Shown here piece by piece: positions 18,642 through 28,120 of a DNA stretch of 64,000 nucleotides. The DNA is from Acinetobacter sp. S54. GTDB taxonomy: Bacteria > Pseudomonadota > Gammaproteobacteria > Pseudomonadales > Moraxellaceae. The stretch covers positions 248,001-312,000 of the forward strand of contig NZ_JACVUI010000003.1 of assembly GCF_016624945.1 (NCBI RefSeq). The letters run 5' to 3'. Position 1 is the stretch's first letter, and each line of letters begins with the position of its first letter. Under the pieces are notes generated by a model. It was not told the DNA's origin. It worked only from the letters and a program-made list of their open reading frames with translations, and did no database searches. The translations under genes were made by a program, and so were the position numbers.

Positions 18642-18816
18642 ATGAGTTTTTACGATACAAAAGAAAAATGAATATCATGAACTATTAAATCTGGTATGCC
18701 AGTCAAACGAAGTTTTTACCTGATTTTAACTTTACTCCAGAATAAAAAAATTTACGCTTTTACTGGATAAGAATTTGTTTGGAAAGTTTTTAAAAACTTT
18801 AAAAGATGCAGATGCG
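18642..18816 (+). pseudogene. frameshifted remnant of an unidentified gene downstream of Anbu
   Basis: Sequence after Anbu reads as protein-like fragments in shifting frames: MSFYDTKEK, then EYHELLNLVCQSNEVF, then PDFNFTPE, then KKFTLLLDKNLFGKFLKTLKDA. Each is interrupted by a stop or frame change a few bases later. That pattern suggests a short gene decayed by small indels. The fragment family is not recognised. The last fragment runs into the shared terminator, so its true end is unclear. Confidence 0.35.
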
Positions 18817-18844
18817 AATAACCCATGCCTAAGCATGGGTTATT
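18817..18844. terminator. bidirectional terminator hairpin between the Anbu operon and alr
   Basis: AATAACCCATGC / GCATGGGTTATT, a perfect 12-pair stem with a CTAA loop; only modest T-tracts on either side. Confidence 0.65.
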
Positions 18845-18848
18845 TGAT

Positions 18849-19928
18849 TTAAACTTCAATTTTTCGGCGAATTGGTCGATTACTTAAGCGACAAAGTAGC
18901 TCATATCCGATTGTACCGTTTGCATCAGCCACGTCATCAACTAAACGATGTTGTCCCCAGAGCTCTATTTCGCTATCCAATGACACATCGAAATCAGTCA
19001 CATCAATGGCAATCATATCCATACTGACCCGTCCGATGACGTTCGTAAGCTTGCCATCGATTGCAACATAATTTTGCTTAATATAAGCACGTGGATAACC
19101 ATCGCCATAGCCAATAGAAACAATAGCAATCTTCATTGCTTTATCCGCTGTAAATAGTGAGCCATAACCGACAGAATCACCCGCTTGAATATGATTAAGC
19201 GCAATAATGCGGGCCGTAAATGTCATTACAGGTTTCAAATCCAGTGCATACACATTTTTGTCTGCAAATGGACTTGCGCCATAGAGCATAATACCCGGAC
19301 GTACATAATCAAAATGCAATTCTGGCCAGTTAAAAATTGCAGCTGAATTACAACATGAAACTTCAATTGGGGCACAGGTTTGTTTTATGTGTAAAAGCTG
19401 TTGAATCTGTTGCTGATTCATTGGATGTTCTGGAACATCAGCATTAGCAAAATGCATGGCTAAAACACAATGGAAACCTTCATTTTTTAAAGATGTGATG
19501 ACATCGATAATTTCATCAATTTTAAAACCTAAACGATTCATTCCACTATTAAGTTTGATCCAGACTTTTAAGCCTTGTTGAATATACTCATCTTTATATT
19601 TTAATAACCATTCGACTTGTTGCTGATGATGTACGACACATTCAAGTTGATGACGCAAAACAGCCAGCATTTCATCCGGATTAAAAATGCCTTCAATCAG
19701 AGTAATAGGATGATTTGAACCTTGTGTACGAAGTTCTAGCGCTTCTTCTAGAGTGGCAACACCGAAAGCATCGGTAGCATTTAAGGCTGCTAAACAGTCT
19801 TTGACTCCATGTCCATAGGCATTGGCTTTGACCATACTCACGATCTTTGAGTTTGGTGCAAGTTGTTTGACACGGCTTAAATTATATTGCAGCGCAGTAC
19901 TGTCAATATAAACTGTTGCTTGGCGCAC
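18849..19928 (-). CDS. alr: alanine racemase
   Basis: PLP enzyme interconverting L- and D-alanine for peptidoglycan. PLP-binding Lys34 lies in SMVKANAYGHG; the catalytic Tyr is in SVGYGSLF; RPGIMLYG and GYGDGYPR are also present. 359 residues. It lies immediately downstream of dnaB, the same neighbourhood as biosynthetic alr in E. coli, so I favour the biosynthetic rather than the catabolic (dadX) isozyme. Confidence 0.95.
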   Translation of the reverse strand: MRQATVYIDSTALQYNLSRVKQLAPNSKIVSMVKANAYGHGVKDCLAALNATDAFGVATLEEALELRTQGSNHPITLIEGIFNPDEMLAVLRHQLECVVHHQQQVEWLLKYKDEYIQQGLKVWIKLNSGMNRLGFKIDEIIDVITSLKNEGFHCVLAMHFANADVPEHPMNQQQIQQLLHIKQTCAPIEVSCCNSAAIFNWPELHFDYVRPGIMLYGASPFADKNVYALDLKPVMTFTARIIALNHIQAGDSVGYGSLFTADKAMKIAIVSIGYGDGYPRAYIKQNYVAIDGKLTNVIGRVSMDMIAIDVTDFDVSLDSEIELWGQHRLVDDVADANGTIGYELLCRLSNRPIRRKIEV

Positions 19929-19968
19929 CCTGATTTCTCCTTTGGGTTACATAATAATTAAAAATTTA

Positions 19969-19990
19969 AGGGGCTACACTGGTAACCCCT
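19969..19990 (-). terminator. possible weak terminator between dnaB and alr
   Basis: AGGGG / CCCCT with an inner TA/TA pair, followed on the minus strand by TTAAATTTTTAATT. A short stem, so read-through into alr is likely. Confidence 0.4.
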
Positions 19991-20015
19991 CAACTATAAT
20001 TTTACACGTTCAGGT

Positions 20016-21461
20016 TTATTCCTCATCATCATATTGACTATAATATTCAGGTGAGAGGTTACTAAAACGGGTATATTGACCTTCAAAGGCCAATCGGACC
20101 GTACCAATCGGGCCATTACGTTGTTTACCAATAATAATTTCAGCCGTTCCAGCTTCTTTAGATTCTTTATTGTAGACTTCATCACGGTAGATAAACATGA
20201 TCAAGTCGGCATCTTGCTCGATAGCACCAGATTCACGCAAATCAGACATAACTGGCCGTTTGTTAGGACGATTTTCTAGACTACGGTTCAACTGTGATAG
20301 AGCAATTACAGGACACTGCATTTCTTTAGCAAGTGCCTTTAAACTACGAGAAATTTCACCAATTTCGCCAACACGATTATCACCCATGCCTGGTACTTTC
20401 ATTAGCTGTAGATAATCGACCATGATACAACCTAGTTTGCCGCCATGTTGTTTGGCAATCCGTCTTGCTCTAGCGCGTAATTCTGTTGGTGGTAAGGCTG
20501 ATGAATCATCAATATAAAGGTGCTTTTCTTGAAGCTGTAAAATCGTACCTGTGACTTTCGACCATTCATCACCATCTAGCTTTCCCGAGCGTAAATGCCC
20601 TTGATGGACTTTTCCATAAGAAGAAATTAAACGCATGGCAATTGAATCTGCTGGCATTTCCATTGAAAAAACCAAAGCAGGTAAATTGCAATTAAATAAA
20701 ACGCTCTCGACCAAATTCATGGCGAATGTCGTTTTCCCCATAGATGGACGTGCCGCCACAATAATCATATCGCCTGATTGCATACCATAAGTTTTATTAT
20801 CAAGCTCTAAAAATCCTGTAGTCAGCCCTGTGATATTGCCGTCCAGTTTTGAAAGTTCATCAAGTTTGGTAATGACATCAGCAGTTACAGAACTAATGGA
20901 TTTAGGTCCTGCATCTTTTTTATTGTTATTGTGCTGTTCTGCGAGTGAAAAAATATTGGTTTCAGCCAAATCTAAAATTTCACTGACTGGACGGCCTTTG
21001 GTGTCGTAAGCATTTTGTAAAATATCAGTACTGACTTTAATCATACTGCGAAGCGTAGAAAACTCTTTAATTTTGCCTGCATATGTTTCCAGATTATAAA
21101 AGCTAGAAGGTGAATCAGCCATAAGCTGCATCAAATATTCTTCACCACCAATCGCATCCAGCAAATTTTGCTTAACTAGCCAGTCATTGACAAGAACGGC
21201 ATCGTATGGTGAGTTTTCTTGTGCCAGTTTTTCAATGGCACGGAAAATATATTTATGACGTGTGGCGTAAAAATCACTTTCTTTGAGCAAATCACCGACT
21301 TGTTCATAAGATTCTGCAACCGTCATCAAAGCGGCAAGCACAGCTTGTTCAATTGCCAAGTTATGTGGGGGCGTGCGAAATTCCTTCAGTTGGTTGCTTT
21401 CATTGGTTTTTTTATCAGCATTAAACGTGTTTGCAGGAATGGTGGCATTAGCCTGAGACAT
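20016..21461 (-). CDS. dnaB: replicative DNA helicase DnaB
   Basis: Hexameric 5'-3' helicase at the replication fork. The N-terminal primase-interacting domain spans residues ~30-130 (PPHNLAIEQAVLAALM). The RecA-like domain has Walker A ARPSMGKTTFAMN, Walker B region IMVDYLQLM, and the SQLNRSLE and SDLRESGAIEQDADLI motifs. 481 residues, no intein. The start is at 21461 (MSQANATIPA). Upstream on the same strand is the rplI gene cluster, separated by a terminator. Confidence 0.97.
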   Translation of the reverse strand: MSQANATIPANTFNADKKTNESNQLKEFRTPPHNLAIEQAVLAALMTVAESYEQVGDLLKESDFYATRHKYIFRAIEKLAQENSPYDAVLVNDWLVKQNLLDAIGGEEYLMQLMADSPSSFYNLETYAGKIKEFSTLRSMIKVSTDILQNAYDTKGRPVSEILDLAETNIFSLAEQHNNNKKDAGPKSISSVTADVITKLDELSKLDGNITGLTTGFLELDNKTYGMQSGDMIIVAARPSMGKTTFAMNLVESVLFNCNLPALVFSMEMPADSIAMRLISSYGKVHQGHLRSGKLDGDEWSKVTGTILQLQEKHLYIDDSSALPPTELRARARRIAKQHGGKLGCIMVDYLQLMKVPGMGDNRVGEIGEISRSLKALAKEMQCPVIALSQLNRSLENRPNKRPVMSDLRESGAIEQDADLIMFIYRDEVYNKESKEAGTAEIIIGKQRNGPIGTVRLAFEGQYTRFSNLSPEYYSQYDDEE

Positions 21462-21627
21462 ATATGACCTTGATTTTAAATAAATAATGGGTAAATATAA
21501 AAACTTGAGTACGTGCGTACTTAGCTAACCAACTATCTTAGTCCAAATGTTGGCAACTATCTAACAGAATTCACAGATAAGTCGTAAAGAAATGATAGCA
21601 ACACGAAAAGTACAATTTCAAAGATAA

Positions 21628-21656
21628 AAAAAGAGCATGCAAAAGCATGCTCTTTT
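21628..21656 (-). terminator. rplI intrinsic terminator
   Basis: AAAAGAGCATGC / GCATGCTCTTTT with an AAAA loop; in the minus direction it runs into TTTTTT. It closes the rpsF-rpsR-rplI operon. Confidence 0.9.
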
Positions 21657-21668
21657 CTTTTACAAAAA

Positions 21669-22115
21669 TTACTCAGATACGATTGTAACGAGAACTTCTG
21701 CAACAACATCATGATGCAATTGGATTGCGATGTTGAATTCACCAGTGTGACGAAGCGCACCATTCGGTAAACGAACTTCTGCACGGTCTACAGTTAGACC
21801 AGCATTAGTCAATGCGTCAGCGATGTCACGAGTACCAATAGAACCGAAAAGTTTACCTTCATCACCAGCTTTTGCAGTGATAACGATATTAACTTCATTC
21901 AATTGATCAGCACGTGATTGAGCAGCAGATAATACTTCAGATTCTTGCTTTTCAAGTTCAGCGCGACGAGCTTCGAAAGCAGCAGTGTTAGCTTCAGTAG
22001 CAGCAACAGCTTTACCCTGAGGGATCAAGTAGTTACGACCAAAACCAGCTTTAACTGATACTTTGTCACCAAGTTTACCTAGGTTTTTAATGCGTTGTAA
22101 TAAGATAACGTCCAC
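21669..22115 (-). CDS. rplI: 50S ribosomal protein L9
   Basis: 148 residues. The N-terminal RNA-binding domain is typical ([36 protein letters not shown]), followed by the long central helix and the C-terminal domain. Third gene of the rpsF-rpsR-rplI operon. Confidence 0.98.
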   Translation of the reverse strand: MDVILLQRIKNLGKLGDKVSVKAGFGRNYLIPQGKAVAATEANTAAFEARRAELEKQESEVLSAAQSRADQLNEVNIVITAKAGDEGKLFGSIGTRDIADALTNAGLTVDRAEVRLPNGALRHTGEFNIAIQLHHDVVAEVLVTIVSE

Positions 22116-22123
22116 AGCTCACC

Positions 22124-22351
22124 TCACTTATGGTTGTCAGTGTACGGAATCAAAGCCAAGTAACGAGCTTGTTTAATAGCAAGCGCTAATTGACGTTGAT
22201 AACGAGCTTTAGTACCAGTGATACGGCTAGGAACAATCTTGCCGTTTTCAGTGATGTACTGTTTTAAAGTGTCGATATCTTTGTAGTCGATGTACACAAC
22301 ATTCTCAGCTGTAAAGCGGCAGAACTTGCGACGACGGTAAAAACGTGCCAT
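22124..22351 (-). CDS. rpsR: 30S ribosomal protein S18
   Basis: 75 residues, with the conserved [20 protein letters not shown] and [15 protein letters not shown] segments (both characteristic of S18). It follows rpsF by 11 bases; priB, which lies between them in enterobacteria, is absent. Confidence 0.98.
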   Translation of the reverse strand: MARFYRRRKFCRFTAENVVYIDYKDIDTLKQYITENGKIVPSRITGTKARYQRQLALAIKQARYLALIPYTDNHK

Positions 22352-22362
22352 TGAGGTTCTCC

Positions 22363-22752
22363 TTAAGCTTCTTCAGCAGATTCGTGTGATTGCTGTGCTT
22401 CTTCACGTTGAGCTTTACGCGCACGTTTTTCTTCAGCACTTTTAGCAAGTAACGATTCTTCAGTGATTGCGTGTTCACGACGGATAATGATGTTACGAAT
22501 AATTGCATCGTTATAACGGAACAATTCTTCTAATTCATCAAGAGTCGTTTGACCACATTCAACATTCATAAGAATGTAGTGTGCTTTGTGAATTTTGTTA
22601 ATTGGGTAAGCCAATTGACGACGGCCCCAATCTTCTAAACGGTGAATTTGACCATCAGCTTCTTTGATCTGAGAGATATAGCGTTCAACCATACCTACTA
22701 CTTGATCACTTTGGTCTGGATGTACCAAAAGTACGATTTCGTAATGACGCAT
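22363..22752 (-). CDS. rpsF: 30S ribosomal protein S6
   Basis: 129 residues; the RRM-like S6 fold starts [18 protein letters not shown] and ends in a charged tail rich in Glu, Ala and Lys. S6 binds the central domain of 16S rRNA together with S18. First gene of the operon, with a strong AAGGAG ribosome-binding site that may be masked by the leader stem described separately. Confidence 0.98.
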   Translation of the reverse strand: MRHYEIVLLVHPDQSDQVVGMVERYISQIKEADGQIHRLEDWGRRQLAYPINKIHKAHYILMNVECGQTTLDELEELFRYNDAIIRNIIIRREHAITEESLLAKSAEEKRARKAQREEAQQSHESAEEA

Positions 22753-22806
22753 TGTCAGCTCCTTACGGTTTGGACAGCCCCTAATTCTAAAATTAGAAGC
22801 AAGGAG
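22750..22806 (-). promoter_or_regulatory. candidate S6:S18-binding leader element sequestering the rpsF ribosome-binding site
   Basis: On the minus strand CTCCTT (22806-22801) can pair with the AAGGAG ribosome-binding site (22764-22759), enclosing an inner hairpin CTAATT-TTAG-AATTAG and an unpaired 3' strand that contains CCG. This matches the general plan of the S6:S18 autoregulatory motif known from many bacterial rpsF leaders. Identification is by eye from pairing, not by a covariance search. Confidence 0.55.
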
Positions 22807-22918
22807 TCATAACTAGAATAAATAATTCAAGTTACGCCGCATAAATTGCGAAGGGTGAATTATAGAGAAAAGTGCAAATAAAAACAAATAGTTTTCATTG
22901 CGAGAAACGGATAAATAT

Positions 22919-22942
22919 TCCTCTCTATTTAGAAGAGAGGAA
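22919..22942 (-). terminator. cyo operon terminator overlapping the cyoE stop
   Basis: TTCCTCTCT / AGAGAGGAA stem; the loop region contains the cyoE stop codon on the minus strand, followed by TATTTAT. Confidence 0.65.
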
Positions 22943-23807
22943 GATGTGGAGCAGGTGAATGGTAAGTGAAGCTAAAACTTAAACTCAGTAGAGTAATTAA
23001 AATTACTGAATACAGGAAAAAGCGTTTTGCCCAAACCTGATCATTTTCTGCTTTAAACCCAATAATGGATAAATACAACCAATAAGCTGTCAATGCATTG
23101 AAAGTAATGAGAAAAAAGACATTAGTATAACCAAAACAGTAAAGGCCGTTTAGGACTGCTGCAAAAAGTACAATGTAAATGACACATTCGACTTTAGTTC
23201 TAAAAATAGAGCGCGCTACTGGTAAAATTGGAATACCTGCATTTTTATAATCATCAAAGCGGTAAATCGCAATGGCCCAAGAGTGGGGCATTTGCCAAAG
23301 ACCGTATGCCAAGAAGACCAGCAATGCAGCAACATCAAATTGATTGGTAACTGCAACATAACCAATGACTGGAGGACTTGCTCCAGAAATACTACCAATC
23401 ACAGTTTGATGAATAGTGGTGCGTTTAGACCAGAGGCTATAAAAGCCCACATAGACAACAAAACCAATAACAGCAAATAAGAATGAATAGGCATTCACCC
23501 CAAACCATAAAATGCTAAAACCCATTACTCCAAGCACACCGGCATAAACAAGTGCAACGGATGGAGAAATCGTTTTTTTTACTAAAGCACGATTTTGAGT
23601 TCGTTGCATTTTTTGGTCAATGTCTTGGTCAATAATATTATTGACGACACAACCTGAGGCTACAACAAGCGTTGTACCTAAGAGGGTGAGGATGAGTAAG
23701 AGGAAATCTACATGGCCTTGGGCGGCTAAGAAAAAGCCGCCCAAGGTGGTAATGAAATTACCAAAGAGAATTCCTGGTTTGGTCAGGAATAAATATTTTT
23801 TCAACAT
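22929..23807 (-). CDS. cyoE: protoheme IX farnesyltransferase (heme O synthase)
   Basis: UbiA-superfamily membrane prenyltransferase that adds a farnesyl group to heme B to make heme O for the bo3 oxidase. The Asp-rich motif NNIIDQDIDQKMQRTQNR is intact, with about eight or nine membrane spans. 292 residues. Last gene of cyoABCDE, starting 11 bases after the cyoD stop. Confidence 0.96.
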   Translation of the reverse strand: MLKKYLFLTKPGILFGNFITTLGGFFLAAQGHVDFLLLILTLLGTTLVVASGCVVNNIIDQDIDQKMQRTQNRALVKKTISPSVALVYAGVLGVMGFSILWFGVNAYSFLFAVIGFVVYVGFYSLWSKRTTIHQTVIGSISGASPPVIGYVAVTNQFDVAALLVFLAYGLWQMPHSWAIAIYRFDDYKNAGIPILPVARSIFRTKVECVIYIVLFAAVLNGLYCFGYTNVFFLITFNALTAYWLYLSIIGFKAENDQVWAKRFFLYSVILITLLSLSFSFTYHSPAPHLPLF

Positions 23808-23817
23808 GACAAACAGT

Positions 23818-24147
23818 TTAGATCATCATATTGAAGTGTAGATAGTTCATGATCCATACAGAACCGATCAAAAGAACGGCAATACATAGAATGGTATAAA
23901 CGAATGCGATCAAATTCCAGCGTTGTTCAGACGACGTATTCATGTGTAAGAAAAACACAAGTTGTACTAATACCTGAGCAACAGCCGTAATTCCAATAAC
24001 TGTCATTAATAGACCACGGGAAAAACCGCCTGCCATCACCATCCCGAAAGGGATGATGGTGAGAAGAACGGATAAGATAAATCCGATGGTGTACTGTTTG
24101 AAGTTACCGTGAGCTGCACCAGCTGCATTATGATCGTGACTACTCAT
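23818..24147 (-). CDS. cyoD: cytochrome bo3 ubiquinol oxidase subunit IV
   Basis: About 109 residues with three membrane spans, starting [16 protein letters not shown] choose the ATG at 24147, which overlaps the cyoC stop (TAATG) and has GGGAG 7 bases upstream; the longer frame from 24192 would run deep into cyoC. The subunit stabilises the oxidase. Confidence 0.95.
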   Translation of the reverse strand: MSSHDHNAAGAAHGNFKQYTIGFILSVLLTIIPFGMVMAGGFSRGLLMTVIGITAVAQVLVQLVFFLHMNTSSEQRWNLIAFVYTILCIAVLLIGSVWIMNYLHFNMMI

Positions 24148-24767
24148 TAGAGAACTCCCATTAAGTAAACGACGCTGAATACACAGATCCATACGATGTC
24201 AAGGAAGTGCCAAAACAAACTTAGGCAAGCTAGACGACGTGTATTTGGTAATGTAAGACCTTTGGTTTTGATCTGATACATCAATACAATCATCCACACC
24301 AAACCAGAAGTCACGTGAATACCGTGTGTACCCACCAGTGTAAAGAACGCAGATAAAAATGCACTTGTGCTAGGACCATGTCCTTCGTGAACTAAATGAT
24401 GAAATTCATAAAGTTCCATACCAATGAATGAAGCACCAAAGATAAACGTGATAAATAACCACATAATCACTTGGTTGACGTTCTTTTTGTATGAAGCCAA
24501 AACTGCAAAACCGAAAGTTACAGATGAGATCAAGAGAGCAAAGGTTTCAGTTAGAACAAAACCTAAAGACTCACCAAAAAGCTCATGTGCACTTGGTGTA
24601 CCTGGTGGAACATGGCTGCTCAAAACAGCGAACGCGATGAAGAGTGTACCGAATAAAATCAAGTCACTCATCAAGTATGTCCAGAAACCAAAGACCGTTA
24701 AGTCGGTATCATCATGTTCATGATGCCCGTCATGGCCATGGTTGTCGTGATGAAGTACTTCAGCCAT
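24147..24767 (-). CDS. cyoC: cytochrome bo3 ubiquinol oxidase subunit III
   Basis: 206 residues, heme-copper oxidase subunit III family, five membrane spans and a His-rich N-terminus ([15 protein letters not shown]). Four bases after cyoB and one-base overlap with cyoD. Confidence 0.96.
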   Translation of the reverse strand: MAEVLHHDNHGHDGHHEHDDTDLTVFGFWTYLMSDLILFGTLFIAFAVLSSHVPPGTPSAHELFGESLGFVLTETFALLISSVTFGFAVLASYKKNVNQVIMWLFITFIFGASFIGMELYEFHHLVHEGHGPSTSAFLSAFFTLVGTHGIHVTSGLVWMIVLMYQIKTKGLTLPNTRRLACLSLFWHFLDIVWICVFSVVYLMGVL

Positions 24768-24771
24768 ATCC

Positions 24772-26760
24772 TTAGTCCTTCTTCAAGTGTTTTTCAAGTA
24801 ATGCATAGCGCTCATTTTCAATGCGCTCAACTTCAGCAGCTGGTACATAGTAATCCACTTCTTTAGTGAAAGAGCTACGAATAAAGCTGATAATAGCTGC
24901 AATGAAAGATGCTGCAACTAGCCACCAAATATGCCAGATTAATGCAAAGCCCATCAATGTAATAAACATTGCAATGATGAAACCAGCTGCACGATCAGTT
25001 GGCATATGAATGTCTTCATATTTGGCAGGGCGTGCATACGCAACACCATTTTCTTTGTCAGTCCAGAAACGGTCTACACCATTTGCTTCAGGAACATGTG
25101 CAAAGTTATAAAATGGAGCAGGAGATGACGTCGACCATTCTAATGTACGACTATCCCATGGATCGCCTGTATGGTCCATGTTTTGATGACGTTGTAAGAA
25201 ACCTACAATGATTTGCATCAAGAAACATGCGATACCAATAGCAACTAATACAGCACCAAATAATGCAATTGCTAGGTACGGATCCCATTCTGGGTTGTCA
25301 TATGTATTCAAACGACGAGTCATACCCATGAAACCAAGGATATAAAGCGGCATGAATGCAAAATAAAAACCAAAGAACCAGAACCAGAATGCAGCTTTGC
25401 CCCAAGCTTCATTTAATTTCCAGCCAAACATTTTTGGCCAGTAGAAAATGATACCAGCGAACATACCGAATACTACACCACCAATAATTACGTTATGGAA
25501 GTGAGCAATAAGGAATAACGAGTTGTGTACAAGGAAGTCCGCAGGTGGAACAGCCATTAATACACCAGTTAAACCACCGATACCGAAAGTGACAAGGAAA
25601 CCGAGCGTCCACAACATAGGTGTTGTGAAAGAAATACGTCCTTTGTACATGGTAAACAACCAAGAGAAGATTTTAACCCCTGTCGGGATTGCAATAATCA
25701 TGGTCATAATACCAAAGAACGCATTGACGTTTGCACCAGCACCCATTGTAAAGAAATGGTGAAGCCATACCACAAACGCTAACACAGTAATTGCAATGGT
25801 TGCATATACCATGGATTTGTAACCGAACAATGCTTTGCGTGAGAATGTCGCAACGATCTCTGAATACAAACCAAATGCTGGTAATACCAAAATATATACT
25901 TCTGGGTGACCCCAAGTCCAAATCAAGTTCACATACAGCATTGGACTACCGCCAAGCTCGTTAGTGAAGAAATGGAAACCGAAATAACGGTCAAGGGTTA
26001 ACATTGCCAGTGTTGCTGTAAGTACAGGGAATGATGCAATAATCAAAACGGCTGTACACAGTGAAGTCCACGTAAAAATAGGCATGTCCATAAGTTTCAT
26101 GCCAGGCGCACGCATTTTGATAATGGTAACAAAGAAGTTAACACCAGACAAAAGAGTACCAAGACCAGAAACCTGAAGTGCCCAGATATAGTAGTCAACA
26201 CCAACACCCGGAGAATATTGAATGCCTGAAAGTGGAGGATATGCCATCCAGCCAGTCGCAGCAAATTCACCCAGTACAAGCGAAGCCATCATCAGGCCAG
26301 CTGCACCAGCAAATAACCAGAAGCTTAAAGAGTTAAGTAATGGGAATGCTACGTCACGCGCACCAATTTGTAGAGGTACTGAAATATTCATCATACCCAC
26401 AACAAGACCCATTGCCACGAAGAAGATCATGATTACGCCATGGGCGGTAAAGATCTGGTCATAGTGGTCAGGGTGTAGATAACCTTCACCGCCACCTTTA
26501 GCAAGGAACAGTTGAAGACGCATCATGATTGCATCAGCAAAACCACGCAATAGCATGACCACAGATACAAGGATATACATGATACCAATTTTTTTATGGT
26601 CTACAGATGTAAACCATTCTTTCCAGAGATATCCCCATTTTTTGAAATAGGTGATACCGCCTACAACAGCAATTGCACCAATAGCCATTAAGACCATTGT
26701 CACTAGTACAATTGGCTCTTTAGGGATAGAGTCCCATCCGAGTTTACCTAATAACAACAT
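24772..26760 (-). CDS. cyoB: cytochrome bo3 ubiquinol oxidase subunit I
   Basis: Catalytic subunit, 662 residues with about 15 spans. It carries the low-spin heme, heme O and CuB ligands ([50 protein letters not shown]). The conserved His-Tyr pair HPEVY is present, as in proton-pumping A-type oxidases. It reduces oxygen with ubiquinol and pumps protons. Three bases after cyoA. Confidence 0.98.
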   Translation of the reverse strand: MLLLGKLGWDSIPKEPIVLVTMVLMAIGAIAVVGGITYFKKWGYLWKEWFTSVDHKKIGIMYILVSVVMLLRGFADAIMMRLQLFLAKGGGEGYLHPDHYDQIFTAHGVIMIFFVAMGLVVGMMNISVPLQIGARDVAFPLLNSLSFWLFAGAAGLMMASLVLGEFAATGWMAYPPLSGIQYSPGVGVDYYIWALQVSGLGTLLSGVNFFVTIIKMRAPGMKLMDMPIFTWTSLCTAVLIIASFPVLTATLAMLTLDRYFGFHFFTNELGGSPMLYVNLIWTWGHPEVYILVLPAFGLYSEIVATFSRKALFGYKSMVYATIAITVLAFVVWLHHFFTMGAGANVNAFFGIMTMIIAIPTGVKIFSWLFTMYKGRISFTTPMLWTLGFLVTFGIGGLTGVLMAVPPADFLVHNSLFLIAHFHNVIIGGVVFGMFAGIIFYWPKMFGWKLNEAWGKAAFWFWFFGFYFAFMPLYILGFMGMTRRLNTYDNPEWDPYLAIALFGAVLVAIGIACFLMQIIVGFLQRHQNMDHTGDPWDSRTLEWSTSSPAPFYNFAHVPEANGVDRFWTDKENGVAYARPAKYEDIHMPTDRAAGFIIAMFITLMGFALIWHIWWLVAASFIAAIISFIRSSFTKEVDYYVPAAEVERIENERYALLEKHLKKD

Positions 26761-26763
26761 GGC

Positions 26764-27825
26764 TTATTCCTCTACAGAAGCAGTTGCATGTGCATTAGCA
26801 TTATGAGCTTCAGAACCATGTTCAGCATTTGCTGAGTGGTCTGCACCGTGGTAGTTGCTCATATATCTGTTAATGACAGTTTCAAACAAGTTTGGTTCAA
26901 CTGAAGAATAGTAAGTCACAGGATGTGGCTTAGTCGGGAATGGCTTCATTGCTTCAGCTTTTGCTAAGGCTTCTGTATCACCAGCAGCTTCAGCACGATG
27001 TACCAATGCTTCGATCTGATGTTTAGAACGATCCCCATCTTTCAGAGTTGCAAGCTCAGCTTGATCAAGCGTACCTTTTTGAATGGCTTGTGCATTAATG
27101 CTAGTGCCTTTACCCGCTTTAACAGCTTCTACCCATTGCGCAAATTCAGTTTCAGTCACACTATGAGCCTTAAAGCGCATTTGTGAGAAACCATAGCCTG
27201 AGTAGTTAGACGAGAAACCACGATATTCGCCAGTTTCATTCGCTAATAAATGGAGATGGGTTTGCATACCCGCCATTGCATAAATTTGGCCACCTAACGC
27301 AGGAATGAAGAAAGAGTTCATTGTAAAGTTAGATGTAATTTTAAAGCTTAATGGTGTTTTCTCTGGGAAACGTACTTCATTTACTGTCGCAATATTTTGT
27401 TCAGGATAAATAAAGATCCATTTAAACTGTTCAGCAATAACCTGAATCGTTAAAGGTGCTTTATCTGAATCAAGTGGACGGTAAGGGTCGTACTTGTGGG
27501 AACCCCACCAAGTTAACCAAGCTAAAATACCAATAATAATGACAGGAATACCCCAAACTACAATTTCAATTGCAGTTGAGTGTGCCCATGTAGGTTTATA
27601 GTCTGCATCTTTATTTGACGCGCGATATTTCCAACCAAACCATAACGCCATAATGATTGAAGGAATTACAACCAATAGCATTAAGTAGATCGCAGTCATC
27701 ATCAGGTTACTTTGACCTTCTGCAACTGGACCTTTAGAGTTTAGAAGTACTAAATCACCACCACACCCTGTTAAAAGTGCGGAAATCGCGGATAAAGACA
27801 ATACAGCTAAAATCGTTTGTCTCAT
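26764..27825 (-). CDS. cyoA: cytochrome bo3 ubiquinol oxidase subunit II (lipoprotein)
   Basis: About 353 residues from the ATG at 27825, which has GAGG 7 bases upstream. Starts with a lipoprotein signal (lipobox LLTGC) followed by two membrane spans and a cupredoxin domain. The CuA ligands of cytochrome c oxidases are not visible, as expected of a quinol oxidase. A long frame from 27960 adds 45 residues without support. The C-terminus is unusually His/Ala/Asn-rich (HGADHSANAEHGSEAHNANAHA in part), a common trait of Acinetobacter CyoA. Confidence 0.96.
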   Translation of the reverse strand: MRQTILAVLSLSAISALLTGCGGDLVLLNSKGPVAEGQSNLMMTAIYLMLLVVIPSIIMALWFGWKYRASNKDADYKPTWAHSTAIEIVVWGIPVIIIGILAWLTWWGSHKYDPYRPLDSDKAPLTIQVIAEQFKWIFIYPEQNIATVNEVRFPEKTPLSFKITSNFTMNSFFIPALGGQIYAMAGMQTHLHLLANETGEYRGFSSNYSGYGFSQMRFKAHSVTETEFAQWVEAVKAGKGTSINAQAIQKGTLDQAELATLKDGDRSKHQIEALVHRAEAAGDTEALAKAEAMKPFPTKPHPVTYYSSVEPNLFETVINRYMSNYHGADHSANAEHGSEAHNANAHATASVEE

Positions 27826-28090
27826 TTTACAACCTCGGTGAAGAGTCCCATTCCCTAAGTAAATTGGGGATAGCGATAAAAGTGTCGCATGATGGAGAAG
27901 AATGAATCCTTTTACTGGACATATTTCTCTATCATGTGACACAGCTATGTTGTAGGGCATTATGCCTGATATCGTGAAACTAAGCTACTTGAAAGTGACG
28001 TTAAATATTTGTTATGAAACCCGATTTATTTGGTTGGTTTTGGCGCTTAAATTGTCTGTTAAAAACTAAAACTTTCAGTTATTTATAATA
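27826..28090 (-). promoter_or_regulatory. cyoA upstream region
   Basis: About 265 bases between the RDD-protein terminator and cyoA. It must contain the cyo promoter. No operator is obvious; in other bacteria cyo is controlled by ArcA, Fnr or Fur, which cannot be judged here. Confidence 0.35.
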
Positions 28091-28120
28091 AAATAAGGAG
28101 TGATAATTCACTCCTTATTT
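28091..28120 (-). terminator. RDD-protein gene terminator
   Basis: AAATAAGGAGTGA / TCACTCCTTATTT, a 13-pair perfect stem with a TAAT loop, at the end of the gene on the minus strand; TTTTATT follows. Confidence 0.85.

Noticed and set aside
22352-22362. priB between rpsF and rpsR
   Set aside because: Only 11 bases separate the two genes.
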